From Erythrocercus mccallii (Eukaryota; Chordata; Aves; Passeriformes; Dicruridae), in assembly GCA_013397435.1 (NCBI GenBank), contig VZRG01003006.1, forward strand, positions 9,263 through 73,262: DNA of 64,000 bases, written 5' to 3'. The translations under genes and the position numbers were made by a program. The notes under the pieces were generated by a model that was not told the DNA's origin, searched no databases, and worked only from the letters and a program-made list of their open reading frames with translations. The stretch's first letter is position 1, and each line of letters opens with the position of its first letter. Positions 13,801 through 25,800 of this stretch are shown here, piece after piece.

Positions 13801-16800
13801 AGTTGAACATAAGTGCTGCCTATATTTAAGAAAGCATGTGTTAAAAAAATCAAGTCAGTGCAATGGTGGAGTCATCTTCAGTGAAGAAGTTCTTGTTTAC
13901 AGGTGTTTCAATATGTTGATAAAAGGTGTGTTGCACAGAAACCCAACTCCTTACCATACATCTCTTTGTTGTTCTCCTTTCCCTTTTACCTTCTTGTTTT
14001 CAGAACACTACCTTGGACTGTAAATTAACAGCAGCAGGAGCTGGAGACAAAAACTTTGACAAAAGCCCAACCAAAACCAGGCAGCCTCGCAAGGTGGATC
14101 TGCGGGCTCGGTACTGGGCATTTCTCTTTGACAACCTCCGGCGGGCAGTTGATGAAATCTATGTCACGTGTGAATCAGATCAGAGTGTGGTGGAATGCAA
14201 GGTAATGCTCCAGCTGTTCTTTGCCTAGCTGGCTTCTATCTGGCTTTTTTATACTTCAGAAATATGGTAAATGAAGAAGTAGAGCTGCAGAAACATGTTA
14301 CTTTTTCATTTGTATTTTGTGTAGGCTTTTAAATAGGAAATCTCAGGACATATGTATTCATATTTAAGAAAACGCTTTCATCTTGAGCAGGGACTAATTT
14401 TTGAAGTGTATGAAACTTGTTGTACATGATATTATTAGAGCTCAATTTTTTGCTGAAATCAGATTTTGTTTATTGAATTCTGATTTTGTTACTTTTATGA
14501 TTAAACACTGATTTTTTTCCCAGTAATGTCCTTTACTGTAGGTGGCACTGTTGCAGTTCAGCTTTTTTCACGTTCATTTGCTGCCTGTTAAGTGGCTTAA
14601 TTACACACTGCTCCCATTCTGCAGTGATAGTTATCACTCTTCTCATTCTCCCTTTGTTAAGAAAGTGGTTGGTGGTCAAGTGTAAGCAATGTCTAGTTGG
14701 GATGTCACTGTAAGACACTTCTCAGTTTCAAATCACCTGGATTTGTAATAACTTGTGCATCTGGTTCACATTTTATTGTGATTTTCTAGTAGATCTGTAG
14801 AAATATCCTTGTCATTTAATGAAAATCACTCATGCTTTGGAAATGGAATTTATCGCAAGCATTAAGAGAAGTCAGAATACATTATAAAAGAAATGTTAAA
14901 GCTATGACTTTGTTTTCATATTAAACATGGCTGGAAACCCTAAACATTCTGGAAATGATTATCTAATCATTGTAAAAAAATTCATATATCAATTTAAGTA
15001 AACTTTTTTCTTATCCTGTGCATCTCATTCTCTGCTGTAATCAGACACAGCCAAATTGCTTTTGAGATTAGCGTACAAATACATTTCATTGAAAGCAGCT
15101 TTGAGAACTGAACAGTAGCTCAGAGGCTTCCAAATCTCTGCTTGGACTAACACAATTTAACATTTTGTTACTGAACTGTCTTCCTGCTCAGGAAACTTCT
15201 CTGTAGAGTTTTTTGGTTTAAGAAAGTCAGCCAGCCTTGGATTGTAATTAAATTAGCATTTTAAACTTTTGTGACTGAAAGAACAGAAGCGTATTTGTAT
15301 CATTATCACATATTTTGGGGGTTAGATGTCATTCAGAATTTTAATCGGGCTAGTGATCTGCTTTTGGATGGGGATACTACGCAGCCCGAGTGGAAAGTCT
15401 TCATTTTAGCAGAATCTTGACAATGATGTATGTATCTGTGTGGATCAGGTTACTTGTGTGCAAAACAGAGGTGAAAAAAACCCAAAAATGAGCAAACAGG
15501 GCAGTGCAGTGTCAAATGTTGTGAAATTTATGTAATGTTCATGTTACTCTTACCTTTCAAAAGATCTTTTTTCTCAGCACAGAAGTATGCCTTACCTGAG
15601 CAGCTGGAATATGTGTTTGTGCTGTGGTCTTGTGTCTGGAATTTTCTTTTACAGGTTACTGTTAAAGGATGCTTATTCTTTTGATAAATTACTGTCATTT
15701 TTGTTAATTAAGTTATGAAGTGTGAAACTGCTTAGTCTTGAAAATTATTTTTACTAATAATGATCTCTTCTATAAATTCTATTATTTGTCATTATTTTAT
15801 GGTGGTTTTGACAGACAGTCCAGTTTCTCCCATTTTGACTGCTGGACATAGGTGGGAAATAATTATTAAATAAGAAACCAAAATGGTCCCACTGCTAACC
15901 TTTCCTTCTTTTTTTTTTAAAGTGGTATTTTGAAAAATCCTTTCAATTAAGATAAATTCACATTATCAAAATCTTTCTTAATTTTGACTTCTTAAACTAA
16001 TATCTTGGTCAAATGGGCAGGTGCTATTCTGTTTAAACATTGTAGTCATATAAAGGTTGTCTTATAAGAAGACTTGTGTAAACATGAAATGTGACAACTG
16101 GCATTTTAAACCTTTTGCTTAGCCTGGTATAAAAGTGTTAGTTGAGGTTTTTTTGGTATTTTGTGCCTTTTGCTCTCCTGTGTCCTTAGGAGTTGTTGCA
16201 GTTTTATCGATTGAGTTCTCACTGAAGACGTTTGATGCTCCCCAGTGGGGAAGGGCTCTGGTGGCTCTTTGTGGTTGAAACTGCAGACAGAAGGGTCGTG
16301 GTGATGATCCAAACAGTGGCAATGTGTGTAAGAGGATCAGTGCTTGTGTGTAGTTTCTCAGCTTTGGCCTCTGCTGAAGTTGGTATTCTGCTATTGATTT
16401 GGAATTGAGAACTCTCAAATCATGTATGTAGATATACAGATATAACTTGGATGCTTTGTGTGGAAAGGTGTAATGAACATAGTTGAATTATTTCTGAAAT
16501 AAATTAAGAGTTCTCAACTTTAAGCATCATCTCACTGTACATAAATTAGTTTGTGCAATAGTGATAAAAGATTAGATATATGCTAGTAGATCTGGCTGTA
16601 ACCTTCAACATTTGAAATGTAAATTGTGTGGATATTCTCTATGTTAGCTGGGTTTCTGTGTGTCTGACATTTATATGGATATTTTACCTTCTATTTTCTA
16701 GGTTTGGTTGGCAAGTGTAGGCAGAGCAGAAATGGTAATGCCTTTAAATCTCCTGCTGTATGATAAAAGGTATTAAGACCAAAATATTTTTAGATGAGTG

Positions 16801-19800
16801 AAGACAGATTTTGTGGTCAGTTTTGGTTAATGTAACAGATGTCTTCAGCTGCTGTTCTTCTATGGTGTTTTCTGGTGCCTCAGCAACTGAGTTTGTGTTT
16901 ATATATGTATGTGTGTATGTATATATAAAAAACACTATGCATCCTTTATTGATAGAGTTTGAGCTACTGGATCCAACAAGTAATGATACAGCAAGAATAT
17001 CTAACTACCTTTAATTTATTTTTGAGGGTTTTTTCTCCTAGAATGAATTAACAGCTTCAGCTTTTCTGTTCAAAAAAGCTGAATTTTATAATGTAAAAGT
17101 TTAGTTCTACATTCTTTTTACATTGCTGTTTAGCATTACTTAAAGCTTGTACAGTCTCCTGTCTTTCCACCTAACATTTGTTTCTGGTGTATTTCTGGAA
17201 GGTTTTGGCCTTCTCTTGTTTCTGAATTTTACAGATATGTTCTTAAATCAGTCTGGTTCAATGACAACAGTTTAATTTTGCTTGAGTTTCTTATTCCCTC
17301 TTATGAAATGGAAAATTCAGCAGTGGAGTTCTGTTGTTCTGCTTCTCACAAACAGCATAAAGTGAAGAGGTGGGTAAAGACGTTCATTAAAAGTGTAGAC
17401 ATGTTGCATGATGTTCCTCTGCAAAAGAACCAACTGAATCAACTTCAGCTAAGGCCTTTGGGTCAGGGGATGTCTGTGCGAGAGTTTGGGTTGATTGAGG
17501 CCTCCCAGAAGTGGAGAGGAGACTCCCTGAGGGCTGCTTTTGGGCCTGGGTCTGCAAATTCTACTGATTTCACTGTCTGCATGCAGACTGAGGCTCCTGC
17601 TCGTGCAGCTGAGCCATTGCTGGCGTTTGGGACAGCCAGCACTGCAGCCGGAGTGTGGCAGAGGAGTGCAAGGCTGCCACATAGCACTCAGAAAATACTA
17701 TTTCTAGTTCTGAATTTGGGCATATTTACCAAGAGTATATATCTTCCTAAGTAAATAACTTATGGCTGTATTGTGGCAGTCCGTGCCCAGTGAAAATCTC
17801 TGTGAGCATTCCTGCTGCCTCTTTTTGGACATTTTCATCGTTGTCATCTTCCAACAGAGAAGGAGAGGAAAAGGGGTTCATGATCAAGCATTCAGTCTTG
17901 AAGATAAAAAGGGATGTCTTTCAAAATCGTGATCTATTCTGGAAAGCCAGAATTAGTTGGCAGTCTGGGTATCCCTGTTCCTGCCTCTCCATCCTTTGCA
18001 TCAGACATGAATGTGTGTGTGTGTGTGTGTTTAAATTTTGTGTGACTGAGTCCCTGCATGGGCCACTGCATTAGTTCTTCTGGAGAAAATTTCCTTTGGA
18101 AATGGTTGTGGTCCGTTGGAGCACTTCTTTGTCAGGCAGGGGATTCTGACTGCCATGTCAAAGATCCATCAATGAGGAGCAACTGAGGCCAGATGTGGTG
18201 CCTCTAACACTTGTATCTAGGAGACCATGTGCTTGCTAAAATATTATTTGCTACATACTGAAGGTGATGTAGGGAGAGTCCTTTGTCTAGAGGAGCTGTT
18301 TCCTTTCATCCTTTCTCAAAGCTGTAAGAATCACTTTGACAATCACCAAACCAACCCCAGAGCTGGCTTTAATTATCTGTAATTCAACTGTGTGAAAAGG
18401 CTACAAGTAATTTTTGAAGTGATTTTTGTGTCAAATTACTGAAACACCCAGTTTATCTTGAAAACATACATGAAAAGAAAGAAGGAACTTAGTCTGTGTG
18501 CTAAAAGCATGTTCCAGTACAAAAAAAAACAAAAAAAGAAGCTTATTTTGGTAAATACATAAACTAAAATATTCAGTATAGATAATGAAACAGCATAAAG
18601 TAGGCATGGTTTGTAAAATAGAACCCATGTTTCTAGCTTGGCTAATAAGCTAAAGTACAGATGTGATGACTGAGTTAATTTCCCTGATGTGTGTGCTACT
18701 ATATTGGATTGAAGGAATCTTCAAATCCTACAGTCTTCCATACTTTCCTACTTGTCTCTTCCTTGTTTGAGAATGGGAGAATAAATGCATGAAAGGACAT
18801 TTCAAAGTGGTTAAGTGATTTCTGAAGTGCACTTCCGTTCTGGAGGATTGCAAGGGTCTGTCTAGGACCCCAGTACTGACTGAGGATTGTTAGGATGTAG
18901 CTACTCTTGAAGAGCTTTGTTCATTACAAAGTAATTAATAGGATCATCCAACAGAAGAGACTAGAAGTCCAACTTTGAGATAAATATATGGCAACCAGAG
19001 TAATCAATGAAAGCTGGAGAAAAAAAGGGAGAACAAAAGAAGAGACAGGCAGAACTGTTGATCGGAGCGTTGACAAGAACAGAGAGGAAAAGGTAACAGG
19101 AGTTACATTGTGGCTGGTTTGAGTTTCCTGTTACTGATTTGCCGCGAAGGGTTGTGCTTTCTTACTTAGTTCAAACTGTCTCTTTAAAAATCGTACAGGA
19201 TGGATGCGACCTTGAGAAATAACGAGATATGAAATTGTTCTGACTCCAGTGCAGCCGCAGTGTGGCCCATAAAGGTCCTTTTTTGTCAGCAGCTTCTCGA
19301 GTGGTGCAGGTTTGCCCTGGCTCAGCAGCGGGGCCCGGGAGGTGCCGGCGGTGCCGCAGGTAGAGGGGATGGCTGCGGGAGCCCCGCCGGGATCCTGTGT
19401 CAGAGGACAAAGGGACGGCGCCGCCCGGCCTGCTCTGCGCCGGCCCCGGGCTCCATTACAGACCAATCGAAGCTGCTGCAGCCGATTGGGGAGCTAATTG
19501 GTAATTTTAGCTGGACATCTATATGGAGTTATCTGCATGCCTGCAACGGCGCTTTCAGAGCCACTTTTGTTCTGCTCCATCCTGCTTGACAAAATGGTCC
19601 TCATAGCTTTAGGGAGAGAGATGTGCATCAGTGAGTATGGGGCCGCTTCAGCTGCTTGTCATGTTTGTATTCCCTTGTTCATAAAACATGGCTCGGGTTA
19701 CAGCTGCATGGCTCTGCTCTGATCATTTCTGATAATGTGGAGCTAAACATTCCTTAAAATAGGTTAAACCATTTATTGTGGTTTTTTCCTGTGCCAGCTA

Positions 19801-22800
19801 ACTTCAGAAATATAACTCATATTCACATTAATTATTTTTTTTTTTTGTGAGGAACATGTCAGTGGCTGCCTTGAAAAGTAAATGATTCAGAATTAAATTT
19901 TGCTTTCTATGCTCTCATTGTTAGTAACAGTCAGCACAACTTAGTATGGGCTAACCTAAATGGACATGAATTGGATTAGAAAGCTGAAATTTTATTAGTG
20001 GAACTGAATAAAGAACTGGCTGAAACACTTGACTTGTTCATTTCTTGTAGCAGACTTTACTTAAGAATTATTTTGGTGCTGTAAACCAACTGCTTTGTCA
20101 GAAAGATTTCTGTTAGCATTTTTGGGGAATATTTCAAAACAAAGAGCAACTTTTGTGTCAGCAGTGGGATTCTGTTTGATTTCCCTGGCGTCTGACTTGG
20201 TGGTGCCTTTGCCTTACCGAAAGCAGCATATGCTCTGTATGTGTCATAAAGAGTAGTTAAAAGGATACTTATATCAAAACTAAAGCTGAATTTCAAAGTT
20301 AGAGTTAAACAAAATAAATATTAATCCATATGATTTTATATGAAAAAACATTTTGCATGTGTTAGAGGTCCTTTCTCTGTTAAAAAGACAATTAAAAGTA
20401 AAGATGTATGGGATGTGATGTTACAGAAATGTGCATTAGTTAGCTGGACTGTAGGAGAGTGTTTCTACTGGTTTTGGTGTCAAAGGTTTTACTGTTAAAA
20501 TTTGTAGTTATGCACTTAAAAACCAACACCTTCTCATTTGTAATTGTTTCCAAAATTTCTAATAATTATTTGCTTTGAGTAGAAAACTTATCTTAGTAGG
20601 AATGACTTAGGCATAGTAAAGAACTTGTGAAACAGCAACATTTTGTCATTAGTGTTTTTCCTTATACCATAAAATCATGTCTGTACTTTAGATTCTGCAT
20701 GTGAAGCTCATTTAAGTTTAATCAAATTCAAGCTTCATTCATGGATTTTGATTATTTTCAGCACATTGTCATGACAGAGTACCAGACACATTTTTCTTGT
20801 CTTGGATAGAGTAGTTATGAAAGCTGCTCTTTCTGACTGACACGAGCTCAAACTCTCTCCCTTACAAAGGCATTCATGTGCTTTGTTGGTGATAATTTCA
20901 TTTAGTTGAGCAGGTGCCTTAAGTCTGATGTGTTTTGTCACGTTCAGTCAATGGTTTTTGAGTTAATATGTGGAATACAAAGAATTGTTCTTTTCCTTGC
21001 CAGTAGCAGTAGATAACTGCAATTTGCTCAGGGAACTCAAGTGAGAGTTCCATTGTATTGTGTTTTGCTCTGCTTTGCAGTGAAAAACTGGTGCCATTAA
21101 CTGAGTAGAGGCAACTTACCTTGAATTTTTCATTTTCTGGATGTAATCTGACCATACCGTAGGTACTACACTCATAGGTTTGTGCCTACTGGGCATCAGT
21201 AGACACAGTCAGTTTCTCAAAGTTCAGGATATTTTAATCAGAAACAAGTCTCCTCAGCCACTGCCATTTTGTCTGTGCCTTTCTTCCTGGTGTAGAGTGA
21301 AGTTAATTTATATGTTCTTTTGTAACAGTTAAATTTATTTGTTAGAGACCAACATGTGGTTCCAGATTCAAACTACTTCATTAAGATTTTGCATGTTCTG
21401 AGTAACTCTCCAGCATGCCTGCATCATTTCTGACAGTGTATTTTTAATCCCACCCAGGTTTTGATGCTGTTGCCTTTGTGTAGTTTTGTCTACTTTTACT
21501 TCACAGATTGTGATATTTTTAGTCTTCCACAGACCTGTTAGGTTTTATATAGTTTTACCTTCTTGGTGACATATGTCCAGCATATTTTAAAAGGTAACTC
21601 TGACAAAAAAAGGGACATAAATAATGAAACAGATATCCTTATGTGTGTTGATGATTATTTTCTTGCAAATGTTGCCATTTTGTCCTTACACATTGATGCT
21701 GACGCAGATCTTGAAGAATGTGCTTTTTTTTTATGATAAATGTTTTAATGATTGTTCATATAAAAATCTTAATTATCTGGGCCTTCTTGTTTTCAGGGGT
21801 TTTCTTGGGTTTAATGAGAAAGCTAAATAGTAAACATTCTTCTTTCTTTTCAGTTCCTTTATTGGGGTGGGGGATTGTTTTTTAAATAGAAAGATTGATG
21901 TGATGGTTGCTTTTCAGGAAGTCCTGATGATGCTTGATAACTATGTAAGGGACTTCAAAGCATTGATTGATTGGATACAGCTACAGGAGAAGCTAGAAAA
22001 AGCTGATGCTCAAAGCAGGTAATTAGATTTATATTTTTTTAATCTACAGAGAGAGTAAAGTTCACAGTAAACTTCATTTTCTAGCAGAAATTCAGCAAAT
22101 AAAACCAATTTTCCTTTGACAAAATGGGTGTGAAGACATTTAATGTGCGTTGTCACTGTCACTTAAAAGTAGAGGATATTTCCAGTCCTTCCCCCATCTT
22201 TTCCTTTTAAATGGTTGGTTTAATGCTTTGCTCTATACTGGAATTTAAAGTAAACTGCAGTCTTGCAAACAGGCATTATTTTTGATATGGGTCTGGCTAA
22301 TAGGGTTCAGAGTTGGTGTAGAAATAATTGCTAAGATGAATGATTAAATTCAGCAGGATTTGTTAATACACTGAGTGTTTGTCAGTTCTAATTTTGCTTT
22401 AAGGTGATAGAGGAAGAGTTATTGTGAATTGTATTTTTAAACTTTCCTTTCCTGGGTTTGCAGACCTACTTCACTGGCTTGGGAAGTAAAGAAGATGTCT
22501 CCAGGACGCCACGTGATCCCAAGTCCATCCACAGACAGGATTAGTGTGACATCAAATGCTCGAAGGAGTTTAAATTTTGGGTATGAAACCAGCTAAGGAG
22601 TTTATTGAAGCTAAAATAAAGATTCATTTGAAGCAAAGTTCATGAATGCACTATTTTTCTATAGCAACCAATGTATTGGTTTGTTGTTTATTAAATCATA
22701 TCAGCAACTATTTGCATTCCTAAAAGAAAAGCCCATCATCTGTAAAGGAAAATCCTATCAAGGACTTACTTTCTCCTGACTTCATATTATATTTAATTAC

Positions 22801-25800
22801 TGGTCATTACAAAGACCTGAACATAAAATACTGTTAATGTGTTTCATGTGATCTGTTTAGTACTCTCTTTTCTTTACAAACAAAGGTCAAAATGTCTGTA
22901 ATTGACATTTTAAAATTGCCAGTGTATGCAATGTGAATGGCCAGCTGGGTGAGGAGAACTATGTACAGGTGAGAAAGAGTGAGTGTAAAGTGAGATTATG
23001 GTGATTCTGAAGCATGGTAAAACTGATCCTAGTTCACATGTAGAGCATGTTATATATTACACTAAAGCATCTTATATTTGTTGGAATGAGAATGTCTGAA
23101 AGCCATGTGCATAGATTTAGAGCAGCCCTGTCTGGTGCTGTCTCAGTCTGGAGAGCACGGATGTGTCCAGCTGAAATCTTTCTCAGTATGTGTGCTGCAG
23201 TCCCTTCAGGTTTGTTGGGATCTAGGGAACACACTGCCCAGTTTCCTGAATGGTTCCAGTGTCCTCAGCAGAGATGTGATACTGGACTGTTTGGTCAGCA
23301 CTCTGAGGACTGAGCTCTCTGAAATTGTGCATATCAAATATTTCTACAAAAATGCTACAAAGTGTGTTTGGTGTAGGCCCTGTGTAGGTGAATCTGTTCA
23401 TACCTACCTGACAACATCTGAGAGGTATCTGCTGAAATGCCTGATGGTGGGGAGAAAATATGCACAAGCATTGAAATGAAACACTTGAATTTGGTGGAAA
23501 TCATGCTCTTTTATTTTTATTAGAACATAACAGCTCAGCAGAATTGGTCTTTCAGCTAAGCCTTATTTGGCTCTAATTACATGTTGCTATTGCTGCTGGA
23601 ACTGTTTTATTCACAGTCACAGGGACATGATGAGCAACCCTGCGTGTTAGAACAGGGAACAGCAAGATGAGTTTTCTATCCTTCACACTTTTTTCTTCTG
23701 TCTTAGTCCACTTGTGTGTCTCAAAGCAAGGCAACCCCAGAGAGCTACAGTATTTTGTGTGTGAGAGAGAAAATAGGATGGAAAATAAGGACTGAGACGT
23801 ACTTGGTGTTATAGAAATTTTTGGCAGAATGCTAGGAGTTACTAGGAAAGGACTAGGGGATAGAGGAGAAGGTAATGGTGTACCTCTGTAGAAATTAGTG
23901 ATTCGTATCTGTAGTCATCTTCTTACCTTCCCCACAGCAGTGTAGAAAAAGTAGGAAAAGTACAGAAACTAGAGACAGGGATATTCAGAGGTATCCAAGA
24001 GCATTGATGCAAACAGACAAGAATTTGGAGAAGAGATAGCAAGAAGGGTGTGATAAGTTATGTGGAAGATGAGGAGGAAAATTCTGTTTGTTATTTTTAA
24101 TGAAAAGGAATTAGGAGTACTAAATGGTCAAACACCAGGCTTAAAATGACAGGAGTATTTTTGAAGACTTAGTACGTAGAATTTATTATGCATTGCTTTG
24201 GTTGCCAAAAACATTAATGCCTTCAGAAATTAGTATCAAAAAGATTAAATTTCATCTTGTTTATTAAAAACAAAGATTTATTGAGCAAATTACAGCAACT
24301 TTTCAGTGTAAACTGCTGCAACCTGGAGAGTTTGCCAAAGGAGAAGTAGTTCTGTACAGCACTGTTCTGATAGGCTCTGATAGACTGATAAAGCTTTCTA
24401 ACAAACCATTCTGTTACTTGATCAGACACTAAAAAGAGCTGTGACTTTCATTTAGGAACCCTGCAGTGACAATTTCTGCAACACGCCTGGCTCCTTCTGG
24501 TGTAAGTTGGGCTGATAAGGTAAAAGCCAACCATGGAACTAAAGCTGCCAATCCTGAGCTGGCAACAGCACAAGCCTGTCTGGTACCTCCGGCACAGAAG
24601 TCACTGCGGAAAAATGGCAAGTCCTCTTCAGTGGCTTCAGTTATTTTCACAAACTCTGTGGTATAAAGTGAATTCAGAATGTGATGACCTATCTTCTAAG
24701 CAAAATTAAACCTAGTTTTGCAAAATACAATGTTTAAATTCAATACAGAGGTAAAAGATTCATGCAGCCTTACATTGCAATAGTTAAGTTTGAGACAAAA
24801 GTGTGTTTTCATGTGTAGGTAACATTCTGCTGTATTTTCACTAACTAGAATTTGATATGTTAAAATACCAGTTTATAACATCCCAAGAAGCAAAAGGTCT
24901 TTGGTCACAAACTGCCAATCTAACTGACTGCAGGTTGGGATGGCTTAAGAATATAAAGAATAATGCATGTACAGGAGTCTGGGAAGTGGTCAAGATATGT
25001 CCTGGGAGAACATGCTACTAGAACGGTGCTGAAGTAACAATTGATGTTTTTTCCTTGGAAGACAAGAGTTACCACATTTAGTTATGAATTGTTTCTCTAA
25101 ATACGATCCTTGGAGAATGCTTGATTCAGGATCTTTTGTTCTAGAGGAGATTGGTTTAGTGGCAGACATTAAAAACTAGCATTAGGTTTATAAAATTAGT
25201 TTCTTTGCACTGGATCCCTGAGATTGTCTTCAGAAATGCTTTTTTTTTCCCATTTATTTTCTTAATGTGTGGTCTCAGACGACTTTTTGCAAAACCATCA
25301 GGCAGGATGTAGAAATGGATATTCTGAAAGAGGTTTGGGGATTTTTTTGATTAAAAAAAAAGTTCCAGGAAGTTCATGGGTCAGTTTAAGATGTTCAACC
25401 TAGGAGTAGTAGAAGCCATGCGTGGTGACTTGCAGATTTGTGGCATATTATGGAAGCAAAACACCTTGTCCAGGGTTTTGCATTGTAATGTGAATGAGTT
25501 GAGGAGTGGATTCCTCTGCTTGGAGCAGAACCGTCGGAGCCATACTCCAAGGGTGGTGGTTGAAAGGGCATCCATGGCTTCTGCTTGCATGAGGGAATAG
25601 CTGGCTGTGTACAGTGAGCTTCTTAGAGAGCAGGCACTGTTTGAGTTCTCAGCACTATCATTGATGTGTAATTCCACTTTAGATACGTGCCAGTAGTTGA
25701 AGTGACTCATAACAAAAGCTTTTTCTGGTGATTATCGCTCAAATTAGTGACAGGCTCCAAGCTGTTGCTAAAATACCTTTATTAGATGGCTCTTGTGCAT

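Larger units (their letters stand above)
14202..21917 (+). other. SCAPER: SCAPER intron 5
   Basis: 7.7 kb intron, donor GTAATG, acceptor TTTTCAG. Most is AT-rich, with two short microsatellites (16900-16927 and 18011-18030). It contains one compositional outlier, a CpG-dense islet near 19310-19512, listed separately. A 158-codon open frame at 17278-17754 has no recognisable similarity and no splice or start context, so I do not call it a gene. Confidence 0.85.

Noticed and set aside
16290..16380. Possible C/D-box snoRNA (GTGATGA ... CTGA)
   Set aside because: The bases flanking the boxes do not form a terminal stem, and no C'/D' pair is visible.
17278..17754. 158-codon plus-strand open frame in intron 5
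   Set aside because: No recognisable domain, no promoter or splice context, and overlapping frames are open on the other strand. It looks like chance in a GC-richer patch.
19260..19589. Open frames through the intron 5 CpG islet
   Set aside because: Frames exist on both strands because of GC content. The regulatory reading (CCAAT dyads) is better supported than coding.
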